Made by a program: the position numbers and the translations under genes. From NCBI RefSeq assembly GCF_029210385.1, contig NZ_JARGDQ010000001.1:124001-188000 (forward strand): a stretch of 64,000 nucleotides of DNA, given 5' to 3'. This DNA comes from Desulfurivibrio dismutans (lineage in GTDB: Bacteria > Desulfobacterota > Desulfobulbia > Desulfobulbales > Desulfurivibrionaceae). Under the pieces are notes generated by a model. That model searched no databases. It worked only from the letters and a program-made list of their open reading frames with translations, and was not told the DNA's origin. Shown in pieces: positions 25,800 to 35,917 of this stretch (the first letter of the stretch is position 1; each line of letters starts with the position of its first letter).

Positions 25800-27104
25800 A
25801 TGCAGGCAGGTGTAGGCAGTGCCGCCGGGATACCGGAGTTGCGCCGGAGGATCTTTTTTACTCTGGCCATGCTGGCCGTCTATCGGGCCGGGGTTCAGGT
25901 GCCCACTCCGGGGATCAATGGCGAGGCGATAACCGCTTTTTTTGAGCAGGTTGGCGGTCTTTTCGACATGTTCAACATGTTTTCCGGAGGGGCGCTGGAG
26001 AATTTTTCCATCTTTGCCCTGGGAATCATGCCCTATATCAGCGCCTCGATTATTTTTCAGCTACTTACCGTGGTGGTACCGTATCTTGAAGCGCTGAAAA
26101 AGGAAGGCGAATCCGGCCGGCAGAAGATCACCCAGTATACTCGATATGCCACCATCGGCCTGGCCATGGTCCAGGGGATGATCATCAGCATCGGCCTTGA
26201 AGGGATGACCGCCCCCGGCGGCGCTCCCATCGTCATTGATCCGGGCTGGGGTTTTCGGCTGATGACCATGATCACCCTGACCTGCGGTACCGCATTTATT
26301 ATGTGGCTGGGTGAGCAGATGACCGAACGGGGGATCGGCAACGGCATTTCCCTGATCATTTACGCCGGAATTTTGGCCAGTATGCCGGCGGCTATTGCTA
26401 ATACCTTCCGGATGGCCGGTACCGGCGAATTGCCCATGGTATTCCTGCCCCTGCTGCTGGTCATGGTGTTGTCGGTTACCGCTTTCATTGTCTTTGTGGA
26501 AACCGCCCAACGTCGCATCCCGGTACAATACGCCAAGCGCATGGTGGGACGGCGGATGTACGGCGGGCAGCAGTCACATCTACCGCTGAAGGTTAACATG
26601 GCCGGGGTTATTCCCGCTATTTTTGCCTCCTCCCTGATGATGTTTCCGGAAACCGTGGGGAACTTCATCCACATCGACTGGGTACAGCGGGCCAGCGCTT
26701 ACATGGCCTGGGGAAGTCTGCCGCACACGGTATTTTTTGTCGCTTTTTTGGTTTTCTTTTGCTTTTTCTACGTGGCGGTGACCTTCAACCCCGTTGATGT
26801 GGCGGACAACCTGAAACGTAACGGCGGTTTTATTCCCGGCGTGCGACCGGGCAAAAAAACGGCTGATTTTCTCGACAAGGTGATCACCCGCCTGACGGTG
26901 GTGGGTGCTACCTATATGAGTGTCATCTGCGTCTTGCCGACGGTACTGATCAACGAATTTAACGTACCATTTTACTTTGGCGGCACCGCGTTGCTCATTG
27001 TGGTGGTGGTCTCCATCGATACCATTGGTCAGATTGAGTCTCACACCATGATGCGCAATTACGACGGTTTCCTCAAGCAGGGCCGTTTCAAGGGCCGCCG
27101 ATAG
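25800..27104 (+). CDS. secY: Preprotein translocase subunit SecY
   Basis: 434 residues with about ten membrane segments, forming the inner-membrane protein-conducting channel with SecE and SecG. Plug and lateral-gate regions are recognisable (FNMFSGGALENFSIFALGIM; GNGISLIIYAGI). The basic cytoplasmic loops (RRIPVQYAKRMVG; VDVADNLKRNGGFIPGVRPG) bind SecA and ribosomes. ATG 25800 follows GAGGG by about 8 nt. No adk follows, unlike many bacteria, and map comes next. Confidence 0.97.
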   Translation: MQAGVGSAAGIPELRRRIFFTLAMLAVYRAGVQVPTPGINGEAITAFFEQVGGLFDMFNMFSGGALENFSIFALGIMPYISASIIFQLLTVVVPYLEALKKEGESGRQKITQYTRYATIGLAMVQGMIISIGLEGMTAPGGAPIVIDPGWGFRLMTMITLTCGTAFIMWLGEQMTERGIGNGISLIIYAGILASMPAAIANTFRMAGTGELPMVFLPLLLVMVLSVTAFIVFVETAQRRIPVQYAKRMVGRRMYGGQQSHLPLKVNMAGVIPAIFASSLMMFPETVGNFIHIDWVQRASAYMAWGSLPHTVFFVAFLVFFCFFYVAVTFNPVDVADNLKRNGGFIPGVRPGKKTADFLDKVITRLTVVGATYMSVICVLPTVLINEFNVPFYFGGTALLIVVVVSIDTIGQIESHTMMRNYDGFLKQGRFKGRR

Positions 27105-27119
27105 CATGACGAGCGATTA

Positions 27120-27878
27120 ATGGCTAAGGCGGCGGTCCTGAAATCTGCGGCGGAAATCGAGATCATGGCAGAGGCCAACCGGATTGTGGCTGGAGCTCTG
27201 TCCATGCTGCGGGAACGGATCAAACCGGGTGTTAATACGAATCAGCTTGATGCCTGGGCGGAGGATTATGCCCGCCAACGGGGAGGAGAGCCGGCCTTCA
27301 AGGGGTATCGCGGTTTTCCCGGCAGCCTCTGCGTGTCGATCAACGAGCAGGTGGTGCATGGGATTCCGTCACCGAAAGTTGTTTTGCGCTCCGGCGATAT
27401 TGTCAGTATTGACTTTGGCGTCAAGTGGCGCGGGTTTTATGGCGACGCCGCCATAACGGTTCCGGTGGGTGATGTTTCCCCGCGAGTGCGGGAGCTGCTG
27501 CTGGTTACCCAGGAGTCGCTGGAACGAGCCATCGCCCAAGTCCAGGTGGGCAAGCGGGTTAACGACATCTCTAGGGCCGTGCAGGACTACGTGGAAGGGC
27601 AGGGTTTTTCTGTGGTGCGTCAATTTGTCGGTCATGGGATCGGCAGTCAGTTGCACGAACCGCCAGAAATACCCAACTATGTTCGCAGTAACGGCTCGCC
27701 CCGGCTGGTGTCCGGGATGGTGTTGGCCATTGAGCCCATGGTCAACATGGGTACTTTCGACGTCAAGGTATTGTCCGACGGTTGGACGGTGATTACTGCC
27801 GATCGTAAGTATTCCGCTCACTTTGAGCATTCAGTGGCGGTGACCGATAACGGCCCCCAAGTGCTTAGTGCCTTGTGA
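27120..27878 (+). CDS. map: Methionine aminopeptidase, type I
   Basis: 252 residues. It removes the initiator Met from nascent proteins. The dinuclear metal ligands are all visible: Asp in SIDFGVKWRG, Asp in YGDAAITV, His in GHGIGSQLHEPP, Glu in LAIEPMVNMG and Glu in HFEHSVAVTDNG. No N-terminal SH3/zinc extension is present. It starts 15 nt after secY. Confidence 0.96.
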   Translation: MAKAAVLKSAAEIEIMAEANRIVAGALSMLRERIKPGVNTNQLDAWAEDYARQRGGEPAFKGYRGFPGSLCVSINEQVVHGIPSPKVVLRSGDIVSIDFGVKWRGFYGDAAITVPVGDVSPRVRELLLVTQESLERAIAQVQVGKRVNDISRAVQDYVEGQGFSVVRQFVGHGIGSQLHEPPEIPNYVRSNGSPRLVSGMVLAIEPMVNMGTFDVKVLSDGWTVITADRKYSAHFEHSVAVTDNGPQVLSAL

Positions 27879-27991
27879 GGGTGTCGGGCTGACGCAAAAA
27901 AATAAGAGGCAATTTTTTTAATTTAGGTTATATTGCCCAATTTTCAATTTGACGGCCACCGCGGTCGGAAAGCGGAGATAAGTGTTAGCTT

Positions 27992-28219
27992 ATGTCGAAG
28001 GAAGAACCGATTACGGTTGAAGGGACCATCATCGAGCCGTTGCCCAACGCCATGTTTCGCGTTGAACTTGACAACGGTCATCGAGTGTTGGCCCATATAT
28101 CCGGTAAAATGCGGATGCATTTCATTAAAATACTGCCCGGTGATCGGGTCACGGTGGAACTATCTCCCTATGACCTGACCCGCGGCCGGGTGACCTTTCG
28201 CTCTAAGAACAAGCGCTAG
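27992..28219 (+). CDS. infA: Translation initiation factor IF-1
   Basis: 75 residues, a single OB fold ([40 protein letters not shown]). It blocks the 30S A site during initiation. The 113-nt gap after map is AT-rich around TTTTTTTAATTTAGGTTATATT (two parts, 27914-27935), a possible internal promoter that I cannot confirm. Confidence 0.96.
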   Translation: MSKEEPITVEGTIIEPLPNAMFRVELDNGHRVLAHISGKMRMHFIKILPGDRVTVELSPYDLTRGRVTFRSKNKR

Positions 28220-28245
28220 GTTGTTTAACATTACGAGGTGCGGTC

Positions 28246-28359
28246 ATGAAAGTTCAGGCTTCCGTTAAAAAGATATGCAGCGAATGCCGAGTCTTCAAAC
28301 GCAAAGGCGTGTTGCGGGTTTCTTGTAAAATCAAGAAGCACAAGCAGCGTCAGGGATAA
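28246..28359 (+). CDS. rpmJ: 50S ribosomal protein L36
   Basis: A 37-residue gene, translated by hand from ATG 28246 to TAA 28357-28359. [14 protein letters not shown] and [13 protein letters not shown] give the three Cys and one His of the zinc-binding (C+) L36. A GAGG precedes the start. It sits between infA and rpsM, as usual. Confidence 0.95.
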   Translation: MKVQASVKKICSECRVFKRKGVLRVSCKIKKHKQRQG

Positions 28360-28382
28360 TTTTTTGGTAACGGAGGAAAACT

Positions 28383-28751
28383 TTGGCACGTATAGCTGGT
28401 GTTGATATTCCCAAAAACAAGCACATGGAAGTGGCGCTGACCTATATTTACGGGATCGGCCGCCCTTCTGCCCGCAGGATTCTGGACCTGGTCAAGTTGC
28501 CCTACAATCGCAACAGCGACGATCTGACCGATAATGAGGTTGCCGATGTACGGCGTGTTATCGAGGACGATTATATCGTGGAAGGCGATCGGCGCCGGGA
28601 AGTGGGCATGGATATTAAGCGTTTGATGGACCTGGGGTGCTACCGCGGGTTGCGTCATCGTAAAGGTCTACCCTGTCGTGGTCAGCGGACCAGTACCAAT
28701 GCCCGTACCCGCAAAGGACCGCGGCGGGCTGCCGTTAAATCCAAGAAGTAA
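28383..28751 (+). CDS. rpsM: 30S ribosomal protein S13
   Basis: 122 residues from TTG 28383 behind GGAGG ([20 protein letters not shown]). The C-terminal basic tail ([20 protein letters not shown]) reaches the decoding region. First gene of the alpha cluster. Confidence 0.97.
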   Translation: MARIAGVDIPKNKHMEVALTYIYGIGRPSARRILDLVKLPYNRNSDDLTDNEVADVRRVIEDDYIVEGDRRREVGMDIKRLMDLGCYRGLRHRKGLPCRGQRTSTNARTRKGPRRAAVKSKK

Positions 28752-28887
28752 GCAGCTTTGATCGCCGCGCCAAAGACCGCGATACGTGTTGGTCGGTAAT
28801 GCAAAAGCAGGCCGTTACAAAGCGAGTCCAGTCGGTGGCGCAGCAGCGACGCCGACAAGATTAAAAGGAACGTAAGCAGGAGCAGCA

Positions 28888-29280
28888 ATGGCTAAGCCAA
28901 AAACCGCACGCCCTAAAAAAAGGGACAAAAAAAACATCCCCGAGGGGATCTGTTTTATTAAATCAACCTTTAACAACACCATTGTTACCTTCGCCGATCC
29001 GCGGGGGAATGTGATTTCCTGGTGCAGCTCCGGGTGCTTGGGTTTCAAAGGGTCGCGTAAAAGCACTCCTTTTGCCGCCCAGAATGCCGTTGAAACTGCG
29101 GTGAAAAAGGCTCAGGACCATGGCTTGCGCAAGGTTGAAGTGCGGGTTAACGGCCCCGGCCCCGGTCGTGAGTCGGCCATTCGCGCCTTGCAAGTTGCCG
29201 GCATCGAGGTCAACTATATTCGCGACATGACGCCGCTGCCTCATAATGGGTGTAAGCCCCCCAAACGCCGTCGCGTCTAG
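28888..29280 (+). CDS. rpsK: 30S ribosomal protein S11
   Basis: 130 residues ([39 protein letters not shown]). It lines the mRNA exit on the platform. A 136-nt gap precedes it. The palindrome at 29281 begins at the base after its stop. Confidence 0.97.
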   Translation: MAKPKTARPKKRDKKNIPEGICFIKSTFNNTIVTFADPRGNVISWCSSGCLGFKGSRKSTPFAAQNAVETAVKKAQDHGLRKVEVRVNGPGPGRESAIRALQVAGIEVNYIRDMTPLPHNGCKPPKRRRV

Positions 29281-29388
29281 GAAAAAGCACGTCAGCACCG
29301 CACCTGGCCGCGATCAGCACCGGCGATATAGCGCTGCTATAATCGCCGGCACTGCTTGCGGCAAACTGCGGCACTGACGTGCTTTTTC
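29281..29388 (+). repeat. Palindromic element, copy B (rpsK-rpsD gap)
   Basis: Perfect 15-bp outer arms: GAAAAAGCACGTCAG (29281-29295) and CTGACGTGCTTTTTC (29374-29388). Between them are GCACCGCA and CTGCGGCAC boundary blocks and a long central hairpin (CACCGGCGAT...ATCGCCGG). The right arm ends in TTTTT, so it could also terminate transcription in part. The rest of the 315-nt gap (29389-29595) shows no gene. Confidence 0.75.
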
Positions 29389-29595
29389 CACCGTGAACCG
29401 TATGGCGGATCGGCAGGATCAGGCAAAAAAGCGGCGTTTGTCCGTGTGCCCGGATTTGCACTGCTGCTGAATCTTTTACAACCAGTGTTCGCCCGGGTTT
29501 TGCCTGAGTTTATTTGTTCGGTCAATGTTGGGTTGGCGCTGTGAGAAAGTTGAGAATATAAAGTATTACTAAGACTTAAGCTTAGGAGAATTAAA

Positions 29596-30225
29596 GTGGC
29601 CAGATATACAGGTGCGGTTTGCCGGCAGTGTCGGCGGGAGAAATTGAAACTCTTTTTGAAGGGTGACCGCTGCTATTCCGACAAGTGCTCTTTTGAGCGT
29701 CGGTCGTACGCCCCCGGGCAGCATGGCCAGGCGCGTTTGCGCAAGGTGTCCGATTATGCCCTGCAGTTGCGCGAGAAACAGAAGGTAAAGCGGATTTACG
29801 GAATGCTGGAAGACCAGTTTCGCCGTTATTTCGATGAAGCCGAGCGTCGGCGTGGAGTAACCGGCGAGATTCTGCTGCAGATGCTGGAATCCCGGCTGGA
29901 CAACGTGATCTATCGTCTGGGTTTCGCCGCTTCCCGTAACCAGGCACGTCATCTGCTGCGCCATAATCATTTTCTGCTCAACGGCCACAAGGTCAACATT
30001 CCCTCATTGCAGGTCAAGGTCGGCGATGTGATCACCCTTCGGGAGAAATCCCGCGAGGTTGAGGCCATCAAAGAAAGTCTGGCTGCCGTGGCTCGTCGTG
30101 GAGTGCCAACCTGGGTTGAACTAAACCAGGAAGATTTCAGCGGCACGATCAAGAACGCTCCGGATCGCCAGGAACTGACCATGCCGATTCAAGAGCAGCT
30201 GATTGTCGAGCTTTACTCCAAGTAA
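29596..30225 (+). CDS. rpsD: 30S ribosomal protein S4, zinc-binding type
   Basis: 209 residues from GTG 29596 behind TAGGAG. The N-terminus has a CRQC...C...C cluster (zinc form), then YAPGQHGQ and the S4 RNA-binding domain ([20 protein letters not shown]). It starts 30S assembly and in E. coli represses the alpha operon. Confidence 0.97.
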   Translation: MARYTGAVCRQCRREKLKLFLKGDRCYSDKCSFERRSYAPGQHGQARLRKVSDYALQLREKQKVKRIYGMLEDQFRRYFDEAERRRGVTGEILLQMLESRLDNVIYRLGFAASRNQARHLLRHNHFLLNGHKVNIPSLQVKVGDVITLREKSREVEAIKESLAAVARRGVPTWVELNQEDFSGTIKNAPDRQELTMPIQEQLIVELYSK

Positions 30226-30277
30226 TCGCTGACCAGCCGCCCCCCTTTAATCACAGCCAGGGAAGAGCAGGATTGAA

Positions 30278-31303
30278 ATGACAAAAGAAAACGATACATT
30301 TTATCGCAACTGGCATGAGCTGATTTTTCCGGAAAAGCTTGAGGTTGACCAGGATACCCACACCGCAAGCTACGGAAAATTTATCTGCCAGCCTTTGGAG
30401 CGTGGTTTTGCAACCACCATCGGTAACTCCCTGCGGCGGATTCTGCTTTCATCAATACAAGGGGCGGCCGTTACCTCGGTAAAGATTGATGGTGTGCTCC
30501 ACGAACTCTCCACCATTCCTGGGATCAAAGAGGACGCCACTGAAATTCTTCTTAATCTTAAGGAAGTACGGCTGCGGTTGCATTCCTCCGAAGCCAAAAC
30601 GGTGCGGATCGAGAAGAAGAAAAAAGGCGTGGTTACCGCCGGCGACATTATTGGTGATCCGCAAGTCGAGATCATGAATCCCGACCAGCATATCTGCACC
30701 ATTACTGGTGACGGTAAGTTTAATGCCGAGTTGGAAGTGGACTGGGGCAAAGGCTATGTGCCGGCGGAACGCAATAAGCGTGAAGATCAGCCCATCGGCG
30801 TTATCCCCCTGGATTCCATTTTTACCCCGATCCGTAATGTCAAGGTTATTACCAGTCAGGCTCGAGTAGGGCAGCGGACCGACTACGACAAGCTGATTTT
30901 GGAGATCACCACCGATGGCAGCATCCGCCCGGAAGATGCCCTGGCATATGCTGCCAAGATACTTAAAGAGCAGATGCAGGTTTTCATTAACTTTGATGAA
31001 AGCGCTGTTGTCCCCGTGAAAAAGGACAAAGACAGTGGAGAGCAGCCCCAACTCAACGAGAACCTCTACCGCAGCGTCGAAGACTTGGAGCTGTCGGTGC
31101 GCTCCGCCAATTGTCTGCGTAACGCCGAAATTATGCATATCGGCGAACTGGTACAGAAAACCGAGGCGGAGATGCTGAAAACCAAAAACTTTGGCCGTAA
31201 GTCACTGAACGAGATCAAGCAGCTGCTGGCCGAGATGGATCTCTATCTGGGCATGAAAATTGACGGCTGGGAACCGCCCGCCGACGAGCCGGAAGAAGAA
31301 TAG
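30278..31303 (+). CDS. rpoA: DNA-directed RNA polymerase subunit alpha
   Basis: 341 residues. The N-terminal assembly domain ([20 protein letters not shown]) is followed by a linker and the C-terminal domain ([33 protein letters not shown]) that reads UP elements and contacts activators. An acidic tail ends the protein. It follows rpsD by 52 nt. Confidence 0.98.
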   Translation: MTKENDTFYRNWHELIFPEKLEVDQDTHTASYGKFICQPLERGFATTIGNSLRRILLSSIQGAAVTSVKIDGVLHELSTIPGIKEDATEILLNLKEVRLRLHSSEAKTVRIEKKKKGVVTAGDIIGDPQVEIMNPDQHICTITGDGKFNAELEVDWGKGYVPAERNKREDQPIGVIPLDSIFTPIRNVKVITSQARVGQRTDYDKLILEITTDGSIRPEDALAYAAKILKEQMQVFINFDESAVVPVKKDKDSGEQPQLNENLYRSVEDLELSVRSANCLRNAEIMHIGELVQKTEAEMLKTKNFGRKSLNEIKQLLAEMDLYLGMKIDGWEPPADEPEEE

Positions 31304-31333
31304 TTCATAAGCGGTCTTTACGAGGAAATAATC

Positions 31334-31732
31334 ATGCGACACAATAAAAGCGGCAATCGCCTCTCCCGTACCACTCCCCACCGTCAAGCGATGATTCGCA
31401 ACATGGTGACTTCACTCCTCCAGCATGAGCGGATTGTGACCACCACCGCCAAGGCCAAGGAGGTACGCAAGGTGGCTGACAAGATGATTACTCTGGGCAA
31501 GCGCGGAGATCTGCATGCCCGGCGCCAGGCTCTGGCCGTGGTCCGCGACAAAAAAGTCGTGGCCAAACTCTTTGACAGCTTGAGCCAGGAGTACAAGGAG
31601 CGCCCCGGCGGTTATACCAGGATTATCCGCACCGGCACCCGGCTGGGCGATGCCGCCTCTATGGCCATCCTCGAACTGGTAAACTACCAGGAGAAGGAAG
31701 ATCAGGTTGCAGACGTTGCTGCGGCTGAATAG
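31334..31732 (+). CDS. rplQ: 50S ribosomal protein L17
   Basis: 132 residues ([20 protein letters not shown]). The core domain ends near residue 118, followed by a short acidic tail ([13 protein letters not shown]). Last gene of the superoperon, 30 nt after rpoA. Confidence 0.97.
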   Translation: MRHNKSGNRLSRTTPHRQAMIRNMVTSLLQHERIVTTTAKAKEVRKVADKMITLGKRGDLHARRQALAVVRDKKVVAKLFDSLSQEYKERPGGYTRIIRTGTRLGDAASMAILELVNYQEKEDQVADVAAAE

Positions 31733-31786
31733 GACTCAATGCGGGATATGATAGGGCAAGCCTGCTTGCCCCCCTTATAGGATGAC

Positions 31787-31819
31787 AAAAGCCGGCAGCG
31801 ACTGCCGGCTTTTGTTGTT
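31787..31819 (+). terminator. Intrinsic terminator after rplQ
   Basis: AAAAGCCGGCAG, a CGA loop, then CTGCCGGCTTTT form a perfect 12-bp stem, followed by TGTTGTTT. A smaller hairpin (GGGCAAG/CTTGCCC, 31754-31771) lies just upstream. This closes the ribosomal protein superoperon. Confidence 0.9.
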
Positions 31820-31827
31820 TCAGGGGT

Positions 31828-31931
31828 AAGCGGTCTCGTGGCACCGCATTTTGCGGTGATTAAGCTGGCTCACGTACTGATTTGCGCATGCCGTCTCGCT
31901 TCTCGCAACCTGTGGCACCCCGTGACCGTTT
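31828..31931 (+). repeat. Palindromic element, copy C (rplQ-thiS gap)
   Basis: The most degenerate copy. Arms AAGCGGTC (31828-31835) and GACCGTTT (31924-31931) pair with one G-T wobble. The inner left block GCACCGCATTTTGCGGTGAT and the right block CTCGCAACCTGTGGCAC match copies A and B. It lies nine bases past the rplQ terminator. From 31932 to 32099 I see no gene and no thiamin pyrophosphate riboswitch, only a CT-dinucleotide tract at about 32072-32086. Confidence 0.65.
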
Positions 31932-32099
31932 GCCGGTAGCCCCCTGTGATCCGTTACTTTCAGGGTATTGACCCGGGGGCAGGAACTCCTGGCGCCAAGC
32001 GGTTGTCCCAACTGGTGTCACCTTTGCCGGTGTTTTTGGCTTTGCCTGGTTTATCATTTTTCTGGCATCGGTCTCTCTCTCTCTCTGGTTCGGTTAATT

Positions 32100-32321
32100 A
32101 TGGAAGATTCAACTGCTAATTTTACCATTACCTGCAACGGCCGGCCGCGCCATGTGGCCCGTGGTACCACCGTTGCCGTCCTGGTTCAAAAGCTGGGGTT
32201 CGACCCCCGGCAAGTGGCGGTGGAACTGGACGGCCGGGTGTTGAGCCGGGAAGAACTGGCGGCCACCGAGCTGAAGGTCGGTGCCAGGTTGGAACTGATT
32301 CGTTTTGTGGGAGGAGGTTGA
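32100..32321 (+). CDS. thiS: Sulfur carrier protein ThiS
   Basis: 73 residues from ATG 32100, ending in the obligatory Gly-Gly (FVGGG), which is activated as an acyl-adenylate and then a thiocarboxylate to donate sulfur for the thiazole ring of thiamin. A ubiquitin-like fold is expected ([22 protein letters not shown]). No clear ribosome site precedes the start; the in-frame extension up to 31968 is not thiS-like. The adenylating enzyme ThiF is not in the window. Confidence 0.92.
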   Translation: MEDSTANFTITCNGRPRHVARGTTVAVLVQKLGFDPRQVAVELDGRVLSREELAATELKVGARLELIRFVGGG

Positions 32322-32322
32322 G

Positions 32323-33096
32323 ATGCTGAATATTGCCGGCCGGAATTTTCGTTCCCGGCTTTTTACCGGCACCGGCAAGTTTGCCTCGGCTGCCGTCATG
32401 CGGGCGGCCCTTGAGGCTTCCGGCAGTGAAATGGTGACCGTGGCCCTGCGCCGGGTCGATCTGGCTGATCCCGCCGATGATATCATGGCGGTACTCGATC
32501 GGGAGCGGTTTTTCTTTCTGCCCAACACCTCCGGCGCCCGGGATGCCGCCGAGGCCGTGCGCCTGGCCCATCTGGCCCGGGCGGCGGGCGGCACCAACTG
32601 GCTTAAACTGGAAGTTACCCCCGATCCCCGCACATTGTTGCCCGATCCTGTGGAGACGCTCAGGGCCACCGAACAGCTGGTGGCCGAAGGCTTTGTGGTG
32701 CTGCCCTATATTAACGCCGATCCCATTCTGGCCCTGCGCCTGCAAGATGCCGGGGCGGCGGCGGTGATGCCACTGGGTTCACCCATCGGCACCAACCAGG
32801 GTGTTTTGACCCGTTTCCAGGTAGGCATTATCATCGAGCAGGCCAGGGTGCCGGTGGTGGTTGACGCCGGCCTGGGAGTCCCCTCCCATGCGGCGGAAGC
32901 CATGGAGATGGGGGCAGATGCGGTACTGGTCAATACCGCCATTGCGGTCGCCGCCGATCCCGTCAAGATGGCCCGGGCCTTTGCTGCTGCGGTGGAGGCC
33001 GGTCGCTTGGCCTACGAAGCCGGACCCGGCGAACAGCGGGAACAGGCCGAGGCTTCCTCACCCGGGCAGGGGCTTGATTTCCTCCGTGATGAATAA
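32323..33096 (+). CDS. thiG: Thiazole synthase ThiG
   Basis: 257 residues from ATG 32323, one base after the thiS stop, with GAGGAGG at 32311-32317 inside thiS. It forms thiazole phosphate from deoxyxylulose phosphate, dehydroglycine and ThiS thiocarboxylate. The Schiff-base Lys is Lys95 ([10 protein letters not shown]); the phosphate-binding [12 protein letters not shown] is intact. A TIM-barrel enzyme. The last bases overlap thiH. Confidence 0.95.
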   Translation: MLNIAGRNFRSRLFTGTGKFASAAVMRAALEASGSEMVTVALRRVDLADPADDIMAVLDRERFFFLPNTSGARDAAEAVRLAHLARAAGGTNWLKLEVTPDPRTLLPDPVETLRATEQLVAEGFVVLPYINADPILALRLQDAGAAAVMPLGSPIGTNQGVLTRFQVGIIIEQARVPVVVDAGLGVPSHAAEAMEMGADAVLVNTAIAVAADPVKMARAFAAAVEAGRLAYEAGPGEQREQAEASSPGQGLDFLRDE

Positions 33097-34327
33097 CGTA
33101 ACCTTATCCAAACCCCAGGGCGATTTGGCTGGTAACTCCAAAGTGACCGGTGTCGGGGCCAAGCCTGTCGCCCCTTTTGCCGGAGCCGACCCTAAAGCTT
33201 CACCGCCCTTCACTCTGCCTGATTTTAACGAATTGCAGGCCCGCATCACTGCCAGTACCCCGGCGGATGTAGAGCGAGCCTTGCAACGTTCTCGCCGCAG
33301 TTCCGCCGACCTGGCCGCACTGCTCTCTCCGGCGGCCGAACCCCGTTTGGCGGAGCTGGCCGCCACCGCAGGGCGGATCACCAGGCAGCGGTTCGGCCGG
33401 GTGATTCAACTCTATGCCCCGCTCTATCTGTCCAGCTATTGCGCCAATCGTTGCCTTTACTGTGGCTTCTCGGTGGACAACCAGATTCCCCGCCGGGTTC
33501 TGGATCTGGCGGAGGCGGAAAAGGAAGCTTTGATTCTGGCTGAGCGCGGTTTCAGCCATATCCTGCTGGTGACCGGTGAGGCTCCGTCCCGCCTGGGGGT
33601 TGACTACCTGGCTGAGTTGGCGGGGAGGCTGCGCCACAGCTTTGCCTCCATCTCCATTGAGGTTCAGCCCCTGGCCATGGCGGACTATGCCCGCCTCTTT
33701 GCCGCCGGTATAACCGGGGTGGCGGTTTACCAGGAAACCTACGATCGGCAGACCTACACCCGGGTCCATGTAGCCGGCCTCAAGGCCGATTATGACCGTC
33801 GGCTGGAGATTCCCGCCCGGGTAGCCATGGCCGGTATGCGGGAGGTTGGCCTGGGCGCTTTGCTGGGCCTGGCCGACTGGCGGACCGAAGGCCTTGCCCT
33901 GGGGTTACATTTGGCCTATTTGCGTAAGCTGGCTTGGCGTACGGCGGTAACCGTTTCTTTTCCCCGTTTGCGGCCCGCCACCGGCAGCTTTGCCCCGTTG
34001 GTGCCAGTCAATGAAAAAAATCTCAGCCAGTTGCTCTTTGCCCTGCGACTCTTTGATGAAGATGTCGGGCTGGTGCTTTCCACTCGTGAAGAGGCCCGGT
34101 TCCGCGACGGCATGATCGGCCTGGCCCCCACCCGCTACTCCGCCGGCTCCTGCACGGTGCCCGGCGGCTACGGTGATACCGGCGCCACCGGCGAGCAGTT
34201 TTCCATCGGTGACCAGCGCAGTATTGAAGAGGTGGCCGCCGCCATCCGGGCCAAGGGCTTCGACCCGGTCCGCAAAGATTGGGACCCGGTGTTCCAGGAA
34301 ACCGACAACCGGGCCACAGCCGGATAA
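33089..34327 (+). CDS. thiH: 2-iminoacetate synthase ThiH (radical SAM)
   Basis: 412 residues from ATG 33089, overlapping thiG by 8 nt. It cleaves tyrosine to dehydroglycine for ThiG. The radical-SAM cluster is CANRCLYC (Cys 118, 122, 125). The first 40 or so residues ([20 protein letters not shown]) form a low-complexity extension not expected in the family, so a later start is possible; no internal site is clearly better. The tail has the [10 protein letters not shown] region typical of ThiH. Confidence 0.93.
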   Translation: MNNVTLSKPQGDLAGNSKVTGVGAKPVAPFAGADPKASPPFTLPDFNELQARITASTPADVERALQRSRRSSADLAALLSPAAEPRLAELAATAGRITRQRFGRVIQLYAPLYLSSYCANRCLYCGFSVDNQIPRRVLDLAEAEKEALILAERGFSHILLVTGEAPSRLGVDYLAELAGRLRHSFASISIEVQPLAMADYARLFAAGITGVAVYQETYDRQTYTRVHVAGLKADYDRRLEIPARVAMAGMREVGLGALLGLADWRTEGLALGLHLAYLRKLAWRTAVTVSFPRLRPATGSFAPLVPVNEKNLSQLLFALRLFDEDVGLVLSTREEARFRDGMIGLAPTRYSAGSCTVPGGYGDTGATGEQFSIGDQRSIEEVAAAIRAKGFDPVRKDWDPVFQETDNRATAG

Positions 34328-34544
34328 GCTTGCCAAGATGCTGATTCTTTGCTAAACCTTGTCGGCGCCGCAAAAATCAGCGGTGTCGACCGGGCGTGCT
34401 TGGTAACTACCTGTTTGCTCTTTACCGACCGATATATTTGACGCGTTTTCCGAGGTCATCAGTTTAACCGGCTGAAAATCGCGCCCTGTTTTGCCGTTTA
34501 TGCCCCTTTCACCAACATAAAGTACTGCAAGGAGGAGTCGATCA

Positions 34545-35834
34545 ATGGCCGATCTGAAAAAGATGTACACCACCATCCTGGGCGATCATTTTCCCATGGA
34601 CATGACCATCACCTTCGGTGACCAGACCCTGGTTTACCGCAAGCGCACCTGGAAACTGACCCAGGATGACGGCAGTGTCGACGAGCGCGGCATCCGCTAC
34701 GGCGAAAACCCCGACCAGGAGGCGGCCCTCTACGAACTGGTGGGCGGCAACCTGACCCTGGGCGACTGCCGCTTCATCGAACCGGGCCACGGCCTGGTCA
34801 GCGGCATTAAAGCCGAGGATATGCTGCAGGTGGGCAAGCACCCGGGCAAGATCAACCTCACCGATATCGACAACGGCCTCAATATCATCAAGTACCTGAT
34901 GGACCGCCCGGCGGCGGTGATCCTCAAGCACAACAACCCCTGCGGCGCTGCCTACGGTAAAGACCTGGCCGACGCCTTCAACCGGGCCAATCGGGCCGAC
35001 CGCATCGCCGCTTTCGGCGGGGCGGTGGTGCTTAACCGCCCCTGCGATAAGGCCACCGCCGAACTGCTGAGCGGCAACTACCTGGAGGTGGTCTGCGCCC
35101 CGGAATTTGATGACGGCACCCTGGAGATTTTAGGCCAGCGCAAGAACCTGCGGGTGGTACGGATCGACCGCCTCGACCGGCTGGCCGACTTTGAAAAGTT
35201 TCGCTTTGTCGACTTCAAAAGCCTGATCGACGGCGGGCTGATCGTCCAGCAGTCGGCGGTTAACTCCATCCGCAGCGAGGCGGACCTCAAGCCGGCGGTG
35301 GCCACCTGGAAGGGTGAGGAGTACAAGGTGGAACGCGAACCCGACGCCCGGGAGATCGACGACATGCTCTTTGGCTGGGCGGTGGAGCACGGGGTGACTT
35401 CCAACTCGGTGATCTACGTCAAGGATGGCTGCACGGTTGGTATTGGCACCGGGGAACAGGACCGGGTGGGGGTGGCGGAAATCGCCGTCCACAAGGCCTA
35501 TGTGAAATATGCCGACCTGCTCTGCTTCGACACCCACGGCATTCCCTACGCCCAGTTGGCCCTGGAGATTCAACAGGGCAAGCGGGACCAGGCCCAGCAG
35601 GAGGCCATTGATGCCAAGACCAAGGCCGACCGGGCCGGACTGCCTGGCTCGGTGATGATCTCCGACGCCTTCTTCCCCTTCCGTGACGGGGCCGATGTCG
35701 GCATCAACCAGGGAGTCAGCGCCATCCTGCAGGCCGGCGGCTCGGCCCGCGATTTTGAAACCATCGTCGCCTGCAACGAGGCCGACCCCAAGGTGACCAT
35801 GAAGTTTACCGGCCAGCGTTCCTTCAAGCACTAA
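34545..35834 (+). CDS. Stand-alone AICAR formyltransferase (PurH C-terminal domain)
   Basis: 429 residues corresponding only to the AICAR transformylase half of bifunctional PurH; the N-terminal IMP cyclohydrolase domain is absent. It transfers formyl from 10-formyl-THF to AICAR, the penultimate purine step. The catalytic Lys-His pair is in ILKHNNPCG (Lys128, His129). AAGGAGG precedes ATG 34545. IMP cyclohydrolase must be encoded elsewhere. The 217-nt gap before it has no gene. The link to the thi genes may be metabolic, since both draw on the AIR/AICAR branch, or chance. Confidence 0.88.
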   Translation: MADLKKMYTTILGDHFPMDMTITFGDQTLVYRKRTWKLTQDDGSVDERGIRYGENPDQEAALYELVGGNLTLGDCRFIEPGHGLVSGIKAEDMLQVGKHPGKINLTDIDNGLNIIKYLMDRPAAVILKHNNPCGAAYGKDLADAFNRANRADRIAAFGGAVVLNRPCDKATAELLSGNYLEVVCAPEFDDGTLEILGQRKNLRVVRIDRLDRLADFEKFRFVDFKSLIDGGLIVQQSAVNSIRSEADLKPAVATWKGEEYKVEREPDAREIDDMLFGWAVEHGVTSNSVIYVKDGCTVGIGTGEQDRVGVAEIAVHKAYVKYADLLCFDTHGIPYAQLALEIQQGKRDQAQQEAIDAKTKADRAGLPGSVMISDAFFPFRDGADVGINQGVSAILQAGGSARDFETIVACNEADPKVTMKFTGQRSFKH

Positions 35835-35870
35835 ATAAATGCCAGGCCAGGCCTGGCTTCAGAATTAGAT

Positions 35871-35917
35871 TATACCTGCAACTTGTCTTCGGGCGAGTTT
35901 GCAGGTATATTTTTTTT
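35871..35917 (+). terminator. Hairpin plus T-tract between the AICAR gene and hgcA
   Basis: Arms TATACCTGCAA (35871-35881) and TTGCAGGTATA (35899-35909) pair perfectly over 11 bp, and eight T follow (35910-35917). The T-run touches the first candidate hgcA start, ATG 35918. It is most simply the terminator of the upstream gene, but being placed exactly at the hgcA start it could also be an attenuator or an operator (inverted repeat) for hgcAB. Confidence 0.75.

Noticed and set aside
29389-29595. Short plus-strand frame (about 29356-29544) before rpsD
   Set aside because: It begins inside the palindrome, has no ribosome site and encodes no recognisable protein.
31932-32099. Thiamin pyrophosphate riboswitch before thiS
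   Set aside because: The conserved CTGAGA and ACCTGATCTGG-type segments are missing. Only a CT-repeat tract is seen.
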